This document shows positions 7,044-16,683 of a stretch of DNA of 64,000 nt, in pieces (positions within the stretch are counted from its first letter, which is position 1; each line of letters opens with the position of its first letter). Source of the DNA: JAEYXS01 sp943367715 (GTDB taxonomy: Bacteria > Verrucomicrobiota > Verrucomicrobiia > Limisphaerales > JAEYXS01); assembly GCA_943367715.1 (NCBI GenBank), contig CALRJY020000031.1:1-64000 (forward strand), in the 5' to 3' direction. The notes below the pieces were generated by a model, which worked only from the letters and a program-made list of their open reading frames with translations, was not told the DNA's origin and did not search any database. The position numbers and the translations under genes were made by a program.

Positions 7044-10010
7044 CTATTTGGGGCTGAAGAACACACTTCCGCTTGCCTGAGGGGTCAGGAAGAAGCCGGC
7101 ACCGTGATTCTGCTTTTGCAAAATGACACCTTCCACGGAAACGGGTTTATCGAAATCAGGATGGATGAATTGACCCGAGAAATAACCGGTTTCAGTGGTC
7201 AATTTCAGGCTGAGAATATCAGGTTTGATCTCAGGCAGAACGATATCGTTGTTCTCTTTGAACTGGAGCTTGAAGACGGCCAGTTCCGTCAGCCCCGCAC
7301 CTTGCAGGCCCAGTAATCCATCCGCCCAGCCTAGCACACGTTGCTTGCGGGCAGGAGGAACATATTTGGAGCCGATGACGGTTAGGCTTTGCTGAAAACC
7401 GAGAGCATAAACATTGGTGCCAGTGGTACTGGGGCGGATCCAGCGGGTATTACCATGCAGATCGGCGAAGGACTCATTTGAAAAACGTAACCAACCCGTG
7501 AGCAAACCGCGGTTGCCGTAAGGTGCCAGATACAGCGGCCACAAACCATCAGGTGAGATATGGGTCGTCTGTTCGATCGACGTGCCATCGTTCAGTCGTC
7601 CCTTCATCTGGATGCGACCATCCTCCGCGACTTGCACCAAGGCATAGCCGCTGCCGCTGGGCCCGTTTACATTCTCGGGTAAGGAAAGGCTGACGGTATA
7701 ATTGCCCGCAAACGGCGTTTTCTTCTCTTTCCCGTCAAAGGCCAAGCGATCACCCAGCACTTCGGCGGTGCCCCCTTCGGTGAAGAGACTGCCCGTGATG
7801 AGATTGGGCGTGTTGCGCCAGTTGAGGTTGAATTTGATGCTCAGGGCTTGCTGCCGCTCATTCAAGATGACGGCACTGGCCTGGCCATCGGCATCGAACT
7901 GCCCACTGAGATTATGCGTCACACCGCCGAGGATGAGGCGGACCCGGAACGCACCACGCTCAGAAGTGGTGAGCGTGAAATAGCCACAGTAATCAGAGGA
8001 AACCGCATTCGTCTGGAAGATGAGCCCGTGAAAATCCCCAGCGATGATCTTGAAAGGATTTGGTTTGAATTCCGCCCGCAAAACAAAGTTCGTCTGCATG
8101 ACGAAGGAAAGTTTGGCGATGCTGTTGGTCACGCTGCCGCTCCAACCAGTGAAGAGCCAGCCCTCCGCCGGTTCAGCAGTGACCGAATAAGTGTTGCCGA
8201 TCTCCAATTCTTCGCGCTTCAGGTCGGGTTTGAGAGAGCCATCGCCAATCGTTTCCACAGACAGAGAGATCATCACGATACGTCGGAACGTGCGTTTTTC
8301 CTCTGCCGATAGGTTTCCTGCGATATCTACCGCCCGAATGGAAACATTGTTTTCCCCGGCCACTAGCGCGACAGGTGCCGTCCAGTTGGTCGTGCCGAGG
8401 GCAGCCTGCCACGTGCCGCTATTCAACTGATACTCGATACGGGCCAGGCCAAAGTTATCTTCAGCCGTGCCACTGAGAGTCAGTTGAGGAATGAGGACGC
8501 GCGGGTTTGACGCGGGAGCTTTGATCTCCACCTTGGGTTTCACCGTGTCACTGGTCATCCCGGCCGGTTGCAGGACTACTGTTTGAGTGGCGGAAAGCAA
8601 AGCCGGGCGGGAAGGGAAAGAGGCTTCGGCGATCAGATGAAAAGTGCCGGAGTTGGTTTCCATCCAAGTCCAGTTGAACGGTGCGGCGCTAAGTTGTGAG
8701 AATTGTTTTCCATTCACCAGCAGCCGCACGGAGGTGGGTGTCTCCACTACGCCGAGTGCTTCGGCTTGCACATTTAACGAGGTTGAAGCGGGCAGGGGTG
8801 AGGTGGGCGGAGTGAGCGTCAGTTTCAGTTCGGCCGGAGAATTCGTCAACGCAGCCCGACCCGTCCGCTGTGCATTGTTACGAAAGGCGGACCAGGTGTT
8901 CGTAGCAGGACCGCTCGAGCCTGCATAGGCATAGACTTTGCCATCCCACGAGCCGATGATGATTGTTCCGTTTGGTAGAATTATAGGGGACCCGGAAATC
9001 TTATCCCCTGTTTTTTGTGACCAAAGGAGCTTGCCGGTTGCCGCGGCTACGCCTTGCAGTTCTCCACTATAACTGCCGAACAGGATGGTGCCATCGTGGG
9101 TCACCGCCGGTGTGGACCGAATGGAGGAACCAGTTTGAGGCAGGTGCATCGTCCAAAACATTTCTCCTCCTTTGGTCAGAGAGATCAGTTTGCCATCATC
9201 CGTGCCGAGAAGAACATGACCATCAGGTGTAAGCACAGGAGAAGAGCGGATAGGACTGTTGAGCTGCTTTTCCCACAGCATAGTTCCAGCGGGCGAAGCA
9301 GCGACGACCTTTCCGGCCACGGTAGCGATATACACAGTCCCATCAGGTCCGATAGCAGGAGAGGCATTGATGCGGTCACCCAAGTTCAGTTGCCAGAATA
9401 ACGTCCCGTTGCGGCGCAGTGCGTAAAGATTTCCGTCTTGTCCGCCGAAGTAGATGATTCCCTCGGCACCGATGGCGGGAGAGGAAACGATCGTTTCATT
9501 GATGGCGAAACGCCAGCGTTCGTTGCCCGAGGAGTTCATGCAAAAGACCACGCCTTGAGTCGTGGCTACGATGATGTCGCCGTCTTCATTGATGGCTGCG
9601 GAACTGGCAATTTCGGCGCGTAAGGAGGTGAACCATTTGCCGCGACCGTCGGGGCTGACGGCATACAGCAGCTTATCCATGGAGCCAAAGTAGATATTCC
9701 CCGCAGCATCAACCGCAGGCGTCGAAACCACAGCCGCTTCGCTGCGACTTGTCCAAGCGACGGTACCGTCCGGCTTAAGCGCATGGATAAAACCATCATC
9801 CGTGCCGATGTAGATATTACCATCCAAACCAAGGGCAGGGGACGACTGGATGCGGGAACCGAGATCAGTGCTCCAGAGCAGTTTGGGAACCTGCGCGATG
9901 GCGGACAGAGCAGAGAGGGCGATGAGAGTGATTATCAAAAACCATGACCGAACAGTTCGAAAATGGTTAGGGCTCAATGACAACACGCGCCCAGCATAAC
10001 AGGCGCTCAT
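7044..10010 (-). CDS. Secreted PQQ-type beta-propeller protein with Ig-like and InlB-type modules
   Basis: A 988-residue exported protein. A hydrophobic signal segment (WFLIITLIALSALSAIA, about 23-39) is followed by eight propeller repeats of the pattern SSPA(I/L)G.DG.(I/V)Y(I/F)G..DG.LYAL (about 45-385). Next come two Ig-like modules (LTLTPPTSPLPASTSLNV; VEIKAPASNPRVLIPQLTLSGTAEDNFGL) and a divergent InlB B-repeat (GWLFTGWSGSVTNSIAKLSF). A long beta-rich C-terminus follows, with repeated FxGxY / GSLFTEGGTAEVLGDRLAFDG-type strands. No PQQ-dehydrogenase catalytic residues are evident, so a surface or scaffolding role is more likely than an enzyme. It overlaps the L,D-transpeptidase gene by four bases (10007-10010), which supports this start despite the long N-region. 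Confidence 0.85.
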   Translation of the reverse strand: MSACYAGRVLSLSPNHFRTVRSWFLIITLIALSALSAIAQVPKLLWSTDLGSRIQSSPALGLDGNIYIGTDDGFIHALKPDGTVAWTSRSEAAVVSTPAVDAAGNIYFGSMDKLLYAVSPDGRGKWFTSLRAEIASSAAINEDGDIIVATTQGVVFCMNSSGNERWRFAINETIVSSPAIGAEGIIYFGGQDGNLYALRRNGTLFWQLNLGDRINASPAIGPDGTVYIATVAGKVVAASPAGTMLWEKQLNSPIRSSPVLTPDGHVLLGTDDGKLISLTKGGEMFWTMHLPQTGSSIRSTPAVTHDGTILFGSYSGELQGVAAATGKLLWSQKTGDKISGSPIILPNGTIIIGSWDGKVYAYAGSSGPATNTWSAFRNNAQRTGRAALTNSPAELKLTLTPPTSPLPASTSLNVQAEALGVVETPTSVRLLVNGKQFSQLSAAPFNWTWMETNSGTFHLIAEASFPSRPALLSATQTVVLQPAGMTSDTVKPKVEIKAPASNPRVLIPQLTLSGTAEDNFGLARIEYQLNSGTWQAALGTTNWTAPVALVAGENNVSIRAVDIAGNLSAEEKRTFRRIVMISLSVETIGDGSLKPDLKREELEIGNTYSVTAEPAEGWLFTGWSGSVTNSIAKLSFVMQTNFVLRAEFKPNPFKIIAGDFHGLIFQTNAVSSDYCGYFTLTTSERGAFRVRLILGGVTHNLSGQFDADGQASAVILNERQQALSIKFNLNWRNTPNLITGSLFTEGGTAEVLGDRLAFDGKEKKTPFAGNYTVSLSLPENVNGPSGSGYALVQVAEDGRIQMKGRLNDGTSIEQTTHISPDGLWPLYLAPYGNRGLLTGWLRFSNESFADLHGNTRWIRPSTTGTNVYALGFQQSLTVIGSKYVPPARKQRVLGWADGLLGLQGAGLTELAVFKLQFKENNDIVLPEIKPDILSLKLTTETGYFSGQFIHPDFDKPVSVEGVILQKQNHGAGFFLTPQASGSVFFSPK

Positions 10011-10612
10011 GGTTGAATCCAGACCAGTGTGCCTTCGGGCAAACGGTCATAGAGCGGCATGATGTCCGAGGAAGACAGGTGGATGCATCCGTGAGAGTCA
10101 GGACGGCCTAGACTAGGCTCATTACCCAAACCGTGGATATAAACGTAACGCTTGAACGTATCCACCCCATCACCGCTATTGAAACCCGGCTCCAGCCCTT
10201 CCAGCCAAAATATACGATGGGCGATCGGTGCATTCGGCATCCCTTGCCAGGTGCTGCCAATGGGTTGACGACTCTTAAAAGCGGTGCCCACCGGCCAACC
10301 GCCACCGACTTTGCGTCCCACCTTGTGCAAACCACGTGGTGTGCAGTTCGAGTTCTCTTTCTCCCCGATGCCGAAGCGCGAAGTGGAGATGAGATAGCGC
10401 TTCGAAAAAAGAAACGAGTCCCATGTGGGCCGCCACGGCAGATTGGCGGCAAAAAGGTCCATGCGCTGCTCACGGATTGAGGCGGCGAGGAGGAAACTCG
10501 TCGGAGCTACATTGAGGCGACGTGCCCGCAGCGGCAGTTCTTTCGGCAACCGCCGCTCGGAAGCGAGCGCCGAGGGGTAGTGAAAGATGTTGCCGGGCGG
10601 AAGCTGCATCAA
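10007..10612 (-). CDS. L,D-transpeptidase (YkuD domain)
   Basis: Cross-links peptidoglycan stem peptides, or attaches proteins to them, in the periplasm. The YkuD signature is at the C-terminus: YIHGLGNEPSLGRPDSHGCIHLSS, with catalytic C176 and flanking H174. The N-terminal ~50 residues do not form a standard signal peptide (LNVAPTSFLLAASIREQRMDLF), so export may need an unusual signal or a different start. The gene is 201 residues long, overlaps argA by four bases upstream and the propeller gene by four bases downstream, and so belongs to one tightly coupled operon. Confidence 0.88.
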   Translation of the reverse strand: MMQLPPGNIFHYPSALASERRLPKELPLRARRLNVAPTSFLLAASIREQRMDLFAANLPWRPTWDSFLFSKRYLISTSRFGIGEKENSNCTPRGLHKVGRKVGGGWPVGTAFKSRQPIGSTWQGMPNAPIAHRIFWLEGLEPGFNSGDGVDTFKRYVYIHGLGNEPSLGRPDSHGCIHLSSSDIMPLYDRLPEGTLVWIQP

Positions 10613-11994
10613 CTCGCCTTTGAGTGTCCGTTGCCGACGAGCGGCTTCACCAGTACCTTGGAATTACGTCCGCTCGCGTCGTACTTCTCCCGCCGGTTGG
10701 GGGGCAGATCCGTGGTGGTGCCTTCGACGAAGCCACCCTTGGATTGGAAGTAACTGAACGCCTGAGTGGAGAGCGTGATCAAGGTGTTCAAGCCCGATTC
10801 CTTAGCCTTGTTCTCCACGAACTGGATGAGTTTCCGTCCGATGCCCTGGTTCTCGTGTGAGGGACTGACGAACAGGAAGGCCAGTTCGCCTTTGCCGAAC
10901 TCGGGATAGGTATGCAGGGCCACGCAAGCGACCGGATTCTTATCGATCTCGAAAATGTAATAATCGCCCAAGTTCTTCTCGATCATCGGGCGGGTGCGTT
11001 TCACCAGTTCCGCATTCGCCATCGCGTTTTTGGACAGCGCGAGGATGCTGCGGATGTCCTTCTTCATTGCCTTGCGGATCTGCTGATACTCATTGGCATA
11101 GACCAGTGTGCCGATGCCTTCATTGGAGAACACTTCCGCGAGCAGGCCCTCATCGACTTCGCCGTTGATGACGTGAACGCGCGGAATACCGGCGCGACAG
11201 GCCGCCGCCGCATGCACGGCCTTGGAGAGCAGTTCCGGATGAAATTCGCTCCGGCTCGTGGTCAGCATTTTGTCCAAGTCGCCGACCTGCACCTGCCGGA
11301 TGACTTGGCCTTGCCGCACCAAGCCATCGTAGCTGGTGATGAAAATGATCTTGGACGCCTTCAAGGCTTCACCCAAAGCGGTGGCCACGGCATCCGAATT
11401 GACGCGATAGGTCTTCCCATCACCATCGAAGCCCAGCGGCGGGATGATAGGGATCATGCCTTGCGTGAGCAGGGACTGCAGCATCTCCACATCGATACGC
11501 TCCACCTTGCCGGTGAAGAGATGGTCAATGCCGTTGATGATACCCTTTGGATGTGCGATGACGGCATTCGTGCAGACGGCGCGAATGTCATGGGTGCAGA
11601 GGCCTTCGAGGATCTCGTGCGTCAGGCGATTGGCGGCGGTCAGGGAAAGCTTGAGCGTCTCGGCATCCGTGATACCTGCGCCATCGAGATCGGAGGCAGG
11701 GGTGCCTTGCTGCACAGCGAGCGCCTTGATCTGGGCGGCCGCACCGTGAACGAGCACCACACGGATGTTTAGCGAGCGCAGGACGGCGATATCCAGCAGG
11801 ATGTTGGCAAAGTTTTCGTCCGTGACGATGGCGCCATCAATGCTGATGACGAACGTCTTTTCCCGGTAACGCGGGATGTATTGCAGGATGCCCCGCAGAT
11901 CCGTTGGTTTCACTATAAGATTATCAGTACGGACGGAGGTAGCGAGACCGGACCACCCGGTTTGTTCCTCGGACGCTGCCGAACGCACGCCCAT
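10609..11994 (-). CDS. argA: N-acetylglutamate synthase (amino-acid N-acetyltransferase)
   Basis: First step of arginine synthesis: acetyl-CoA plus glutamate to N-acetylglutamate. Two domains are visible: an amino-acid-kinase-like domain (about 28-300, with KTFVISIDGAIV, VVLVHGAAAQIKAL and IPIIPPLGFDGDGKTYRVNSD) and a C-terminal GNAT domain (about 310-450, with CVALHTYPEFGKGELAFLFVSPSHENQGIGRKLIQFVENKA, where NQGIGRKL is the acetyl-CoA loop). The 461-residue length fits ArgA. It is the first gene of the minus-strand run to marC and is divergent from the efflux genes at 12145. It shares glutamate as substrate or precursor with proA four genes on. Confidence 0.93.
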   Translation of the reverse strand: MGVRSAASEEQTGWSGLATSVRTDNLIVKPTDLRGILQYIPRYREKTFVISIDGAIVTDENFANILLDIAVLRSLNIRVVLVHGAAAQIKALAVQQGTPASDLDGAGITDAETLKLSLTAANRLTHEILEGLCTHDIRAVCTNAVIAHPKGIINGIDHLFTGKVERIDVEMLQSLLTQGMIPIIPPLGFDGDGKTYRVNSDAVATALGEALKASKIIFITSYDGLVRQGQVIRQVQVGDLDKMLTTSRSEFHPELLSKAVHAAAACRAGIPRVHVINGEVDEGLLAEVFSNEGIGTLVYANEYQQIRKAMKKDIRSILALSKNAMANAELVKRTRPMIEKNLGDYYIFEIDKNPVACVALHTYPEFGKGELAFLFVSPSHENQGIGRKLIQFVENKAKESGLNTLITLSTQAFSYFQSKGGFVEGTTTDLPPNRREKYDASGRNSKVLVKPLVGNGHSKAS

Positions 11995-12144
11995 TAATGG
12001 ATGTTACGGCGAGGGATTCAACGAGAAAAGCGATTGTCATTTATCCGGCTTGCGCAATCTCGCTTGAACCTTTTTGCTTCAGGGGTGTTCCAACTGTGGG
12101 TTCTGGGTTCGTCCCAGTCCGTAAAACGCCAATAATTTAAGCAC

Positions 12145-13431
12145 ATGGCCCGTAAAAAGAGTTCAAAAGGCTGGTGGATATTCCTGTTGATCATCGCCTT
12201 GGGCGGCGGTGCCGGATGGTGGAAATACTCGCACCGGGAGGAAAAGCCCATCGAAGTGCAAACTGAGAAGGTGCAACGCCGTGACCTGACGGAGCTGGTG
12301 GTGGCCACTGGACGCATCCAACCGGTGCTGCAGGTGAAGATCAGCCCCGAGGTGAGCGGCGAGATCATCGAGCTGCCAGTAAAGGAAGGGCAGGTGGTGA
12401 AAAAGGGCGATCTGCTGATGAAGATCAAACCGGACTTTTACATGGCCAGCCGGAATTCTTCCGAGGCCAATCTGAAGGCAGTATTGGCAAACAAGGATTT
12501 GTCGGCGGCTAATCTGGAAAAAGCACGGCTGGAGCATCTCCGCAGCCAAGACCTCTTAAAGTCCGCCCTTATTTCCGAATCCCAGTATCTGGAGGCCAAG
12601 ACGGCGTTTGATGTGGCCAAAGCCCAGTTGAATGCTTCGACCCATCAGGGCGACGTGGCTCGCGCTTCATTGGCGAGAGCTGAGGAGGAGCTAGCCAAGA
12701 CGACTATCTATGCCCCCCTCGATTGCGTGATAACCAAGTTGAACTCGCAAGCAGGTGAGCGGGTAGTAGGAACGGCTACGATGGCGGGCACGGATGTGAT
12801 GACACTCTCCAATCTCGAAGAGATGGAAGCCCGCGTGGACATCGGTGAGATCGATGTTGTCTTGATCGCCGTAGGACAGAAAACGCGGCTGGAGGTGGAC
12901 GCCTTCCGTGATCGGAAGTTCACCGGGATTGTCACCGAGATTGCCAATACGGCGAAGACTTCGGCCTTGGGCACGCAGCAGGAAGCGACGCGCTTCGAGG
13001 TGCGTATCCGGGTGCAGGAGAAGGAAATTTTTCGCCCGGGCATGTCCGTGACAGCGGAGATCGAGACGCGCTATCGCACGAATGTCATCACGGCGCCGTT
13101 CCAGAGCGTCACGACGCGTCCGCCCAAAGGAGCGGGGACTAATGCCGTAGCCGTTGCGGCTACCAATGCTCCCGCCGCGAGCAAGAAGGAAAAGGAGAAT
13201 GCCAACAAGCCCATCGAGGTGGTTTTCCTAAAGGAAGGCGACACGGTTAAAATGGTGCCGGTGAAGCGTGGCATCAGCGACCAGCAATATGCAGAGATCA
13301 CTGAGGGTTTGACGGAAGGGCTGGAGGTGGTTTCCGGCAGCTACAAGGCGATCAATCGCGATCTCGATGACGGCAAAAAAGTTGTCATCGGCACGAGCGA
13401 TCCGAAATCTGTCGATGGGAAAAAGCCCTAA
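12145..13431 (+). CDS. MacA-like periplasmic adaptor (membrane fusion protein)
   Basis: Links an inner-membrane ABC exporter to the outer membrane. The protein has a basic N-terminus and one membrane anchor (WWIFLLIIALGGGAGWW, about 10-26), then the barrel-sandwich lipoyl half-motif (VQRRDLTELVVATGRIQPVLQVKISPEVSGEI). A long coiled-coil hairpin (about 95-190, SEANLKAVLANKDLSAANLEKARLEHL) is followed by the second half-motif (TTIYAPLDCVITKLNSQAGERVVG), beta-barrel and membrane-proximal domains. The Ala/Asn/Thr-rich stretch near 330-350 is a lineage-specific linker. At 428 residues it heads the cluster and lies 15 bases before the ATPase gene. Confidence 0.93.
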   Translation: MARKKSSKGWWIFLLIIALGGGAGWWKYSHREEKPIEVQTEKVQRRDLTELVVATGRIQPVLQVKISPEVSGEIIELPVKEGQVVKKGDLLMKIKPDFYMASRNSSEANLKAVLANKDLSAANLEKARLEHLRSQDLLKSALISESQYLEAKTAFDVAKAQLNASTHQGDVARASLARAEEELAKTTIYAPLDCVITKLNSQAGERVVGTATMAGTDVMTLSNLEEMEARVDIGEIDVVLIAVGQKTRLEVDAFRDRKFTGIVTEIANTAKTSALGTQQEATRFEVRIRVQEKEIFRPGMSVTAEIETRYRTNVITAPFQSVTTRPPKGAGTNAVAVAATNAPAASKKEKENANKPIEVVFLKEGDTVKMVPVKRGISDQQYAEITEGLTEGLEVVSGSYKAINRDLDDGKKVVIGTSDPKSVDGKKP

Positions 13432-13446
13432 GCAGGTGTCATTGCC

Positions 13447-14136
13447 ATGAGCTTGATCCGATTAACCGACATCACCCGGCACTACGACATGGGCGTGGAA
13501 ACTGTGCATGCCTTGCGCGGCGTGTCGCTTTCCATCGAGCCCGGCGAGTATGTGGCGATCATGGGGCCTTCTGGTTCCGGCAAATCCACGATGATGAACA
13601 TGCTGGGCTGCCTGGATACGCCCAGTTCTGGCCGTTACGAACTGAACGGCACGGACGTGAGCGAGATGGACGATAACGAACTCGCCGAAGTGCGTAATCG
13701 TGAGATTGGGTTCATCTTCCAAAGCTTCAACCTCCTCGCGCGAGCCAGTGCCTTGCGCAATGTCGAGTTGCCAATGGTTTATGCCGGTGTGCCAGCGGAT
13801 GAACGGCATGAACGCGCAATGGCGGCTCTCACACAGGTGGGTTTGGCGGACCGCGTGGAACACAAACCCAACGAACTCTCGGGCGGTCAACGTCAGCGTG
13901 TCGCCGTGGCGCGGGCGCTGGTGAACAAACCTTCCATTCTTTTGGCCGATGAGCCGACGGGGAATCTGGATTCGCGCACGGGCAAGGAAATCTTGGCGCT
14001 CTTCGATCATCTCAGCCGCACAGGCAATACCATCATCGTGGTGACGCATGAAGAGGCCGTGGCAAGGCACGCGCGGCGGGTGGTGCGTATTTTGGACGGG
14101 CTCATCGCCAGCGATGAAGTATTGGTGAAGGAATAA
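13447..14136 (+). CDS. ABC transporter ATPase, MacB/LolD type
   Basis: Nucleotide-binding subunit of a MacB/LolD-type mechanotransmission ABC system. All ABC motifs are present: Walker A GPSGSGKST (about 39-47), Q-loop GFIFQSFNLL, signature LSGGQRQRVAVARAL, Walker B ILLADEPTGNLD and the switch VTHE. The 229-residue length is standard for a stand-alone ATPase. It stands between the adaptor gene and a permease that begins two bases after its stop, so the three are probably co-translated. Confidence 0.96.
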   Translation: MSLIRLTDITRHYDMGVETVHALRGVSLSIEPGEYVAIMGPSGSGKSTMMNMLGCLDTPSSGRYELNGTDVSEMDDNELAEVRNREIGFIFQSFNLLARASALRNVELPMVYAGVPADERHERAMAALTQVGLADRVEHKPNELSGGQRQRVAVARALVNKPSILLADEPTGNLDSRTGKEILALFDHLSRTGNTIIVVTHEEAVARHARRVVRILDGLIASDEVLVKE

Positions 14137-14138
14137 CC

Positions 14139-15362
14139 GTGAAACTCTTCGCTGAAGTGCTTGAAGGCTTGTGGATCGCATTGGATGCGATCCGGGCCAA
14201 CAAGCTGCGTTCAGCACTGACGACGCTCGGCATCGTGGTGGGCATCGTCACCGTGAGTTTGATGGCGGCGGCGATCGATGGCTTGAACACCGCGTTCATG
14301 AAAAGCATCTCAGCCATCGGGGCTGACGTGGTGTTCATCGACAAGTATCCTTGGATCAATGAGGAGCCGTGGTGGAAGATGCGGAATCGAAAGGACATCA
14401 CCCTGGCCGAGGCCCGTGCCTTGGCCCGCCAGTCGCAATACATCCTGGCAGCAACAGCGGAGACCTATTCCCGGAGGACCGTTCGTTACGGTGATGCGGT
14501 GGCCACGTCAGTGACAATCATCGGCACCACGGAGCAAGCGGCCACCGTGAGCGGGCTCATTCTGACGCACGGGCGTTTTCTGACCGCCGCAGAGGTGGAA
14601 GGAGCGCGGCCAGTTTGTGTGTTGGGGGCGGATGTGGCGGCTAATTTTTTCCCGTTTGAATCTCCCCTGGACAAACGCGTGCGGGTCGGCGACAGCACTT
14701 TTGAAGTGGTCGGTGTCATCAGCCGTCGCGGCACATTCCTGGCCATGGAGAGCCTGGACAACCAGGTGTTCATGCCCATCACGCGTTTCAATCAGGTCAT
14801 AGGCTGGCGGCCTAATGTGAACATCCGGATCAAGGTGAGTGACATCCATAAGATGCCGGAAGCGCGTGAAGAGTTCCGTGGCATCCTGCGCCGCGTCCGC
14901 AATGTGGCACCCGAGGACCCGGATGATTTTGCCATCAACGAGCAGCAAGCTTTCGTCGATATGTTCCAGCGCGTGGGTGGGGCGATTGCGGCAGTGGGGT
15001 TATTCATCACCGGACTTTCGCTCTTTGTGGGTGGCATCGGCATCATGAATATCATGTTTGTGAGTGTGGCGGAGCGGACGAAGGAGATCGGTCTGCGCAA
15101 AGCGCTGGGAGCCAAGCCGCGAGCCATCCTGTTGCAGTTCCTGCTGGAGGCAGCGCTCATCTGCTTGTTGGGCGGTTTGATCGGGCTGGGGCTGGCCTGG
15201 GGAGCGGCGGCCGGCGCTTCGAGCATATTGCCCATGCGCATCTCGCCGCTCGTGGTGAGTTTGGCGTTGGGTGTTTCCTTGGTCACCGGAATCATCGCGG
15301 GATTCTTCCCGGCCTGGCGTGCGGCGAAGATGGACCCGGTGGAGGCGTTAAGGGTGGAATGA
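14139..15362 (+). CDS. ABC transporter permease, MacB/FtsX type (first)
   Basis: Permease with the MacB layout: an N-terminal membrane segment (ANKLRSALTTLGIVVGIVTVSLMA, about 20-45), a large periplasmic MacB core, and three C-terminal membrane segments with the FtsX motif GIMNIMFVSVAERTKEIGLRKALGAKPRAIL. It ends in AWRAAKMDPVEALRVE, typical of the family. The start is GTG, two bases after the ATPase stop. It is 407 residues long. The substrate cannot be read from sequence; lipoproteins, peptides or macrolides are all known for relatives. Confidence 0.94.
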   Translation: MKLFAEVLEGLWIALDAIRANKLRSALTTLGIVVGIVTVSLMAAAIDGLNTAFMKSISAIGADVVFIDKYPWINEEPWWKMRNRKDITLAEARALARQSQYILAATAETYSRRTVRYGDAVATSVTIIGTTEQAATVSGLILTHGRFLTAAEVEGARPVCVLGADVAANFFPFESPLDKRVRVGDSTFEVVGVISRRGTFLAMESLDNQVFMPITRFNQVIGWRPNVNIRIKVSDIHKMPEAREEFRGILRRVRNVAPEDPDDFAINEQQAFVDMFQRVGGAIAAVGLFITGLSLFVGGIGIMNIMFVSVAERTKEIGLRKALGAKPRAILLQFLLEAALICLLGGLIGLGLAWGAAAGASSILPMRISPLVVSLALGVSLVTGIIAGFFPAWRAAKMDPVEALRVE

Positions 15363-15390
15363 CGGATGATCCGTAACTGAAAACTGGAAA

Positions 15391-16671
15391 GTGGCTGCGA
15401 TCAAAAAATCTAGAAAGCGTGCGTTGCTCGTGCTTTGGGCCGAGACGGTGGAGAGCTTTCGCATGGCCATCGCATCGGTGGCGGCGCACAAGTTGCGATC
15501 CACGCTGACCTTGACGGGCGTGGTGGTCGGTGTCTTCTCCATCATCGTAGTGATGACGGCGATGCGGATATTGCAGCGCAACATGGAATCTGAGTTGAGC
15601 GGTTTGGGTACGCATACCTTTGCGGTGAGCCGTTGGCCGGGTATTTCGTTCGAGGGACCGAGCGGATGGGAAAAATATCGTCGCCGGCAGAATCTGATGA
15701 TGGAGCATGTGGAGGCGCTGGAGCGGCGGGCGACTTTGGCGAAGACCGTGGGGGCGGAGACCGGATTGCAAAGTGGTGAAGCCTCTTCACGCTATGCCAC
15801 CACGAATCCAGATGTGCAATTGAACGGGGTGACACCGGGAGTGTTTCAGGCGAAGAACTGGGTGATCGAACAGGGGCGTGCTTTCAGCCAAGGCGATCTG
15901 GAGAGTGCTCGACCAGTATGTGTGTTGGGGAATTATCTGGCCAAGAACTTGTTTCCTCACAGTTCACCGGTGGGCGAGGAGGTAAAATTTGATGGGGTGC
16001 GGTATATGGTGGTGGGCTACTTGGAGGCCAAGGGCGGAATAGGCGGGACGGGACAGGACAACTTCATGGCCATCCCGCTGAGCACGGGCTTGAACCGTTA
16101 CGGGGCGCGTTGGCGCAATCTGGGCATCATGGTGCAGGCGACCAGCGCGGAATCTTTTGACGACACGGTCGAGCAGACACGCGGCATCTTGCGCGCGGTG
16201 CGGAAGGTGCAGCCGGGGCAGCCGGATGATTTCGAGATCATGTCGAACGATTCGCTCATCGAACAGTTCCGGAGCCTGACCTTTGCGGTGCGCATCGGTG
16301 TGGCCGTGATCAGCTCCATCTCGCTGCTCGCGGCGGGCATCGGGATCATGAACATCATGCTGGTGTCCGTGACGGAACGCACGCGGGAGATCGGGGTTCG
16401 GCGGGCAATCGGGGCCAAGAAACGCAATATCCTCACGCAATTCATCATGGAAGCAGTGGTGATCTGTCAGATCGGCGGGTTGATCGGTGTGGCGCTGGGA
16501 CTGGCGGGAGGGAATGGAGCGGCGATCTATTTCGGAACGCCTCCGGTCATTCCGGTGGATTGGGTGGTGCTGGGATTGCTGATCTGTTCGGCGGTGGGCA
16601 TCATTTTCGGGACGTATCCGGCGTATAAGGCGGCGAATCTGGATCCGATTGAGTCGTTGCGATACGAGTAG
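15391..16671 (+). CDS. ABC transporter permease, MacB/FtsX type (second)
   Basis: A second permease of the same family, 426 residues, GTG start 28 bases after the first. It has the same arrangement: N-terminal membrane helix (KLRSTLTLTGVVVGVFSIIVVMTA), periplasmic MacB core (GVTPGVFQAKNWVIEQGRAFSQGDLESARPVCVLG) and the FtsX motif GIMNIMLVSVTERTREIGVRRAIGAKKRNIL, ending AYKAANLDPIESLRYE. Two different permeases beside one ATPase suggest a heterodimeric channel rather than a MacB homodimer; that is inference from gene order. Confidence 0.93.
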   Translation: MAAIKKSRKRALLVLWAETVESFRMAIASVAAHKLRSTLTLTGVVVGVFSIIVVMTAMRILQRNMESELSGLGTHTFAVSRWPGISFEGPSGWEKYRRRQNLMMEHVEALERRATLAKTVGAETGLQSGEASSRYATTNPDVQLNGVTPGVFQAKNWVIEQGRAFSQGDLESARPVCVLGNYLAKNLFPHSSPVGEEVKFDGVRYMVVGYLEAKGGIGGTGQDNFMAIPLSTGLNRYGARWRNLGIMVQATSAESFDDTVEQTRGILRAVRKVQPGQPDDFEIMSNDSLIEQFRSLTFAVRIGVAVISSISLLAAGIGIMNIMLVSVTERTREIGVRRAIGAKKRNILTQFIMEAVVICQIGGLIGVALGLAGGNGAAIYFGTPPVIPVDWVVLGLLICSAVGIIFGTYPAYKAANLDPIESLRYE

Positions 16672-16683
16672 CCGCACTCCGAA

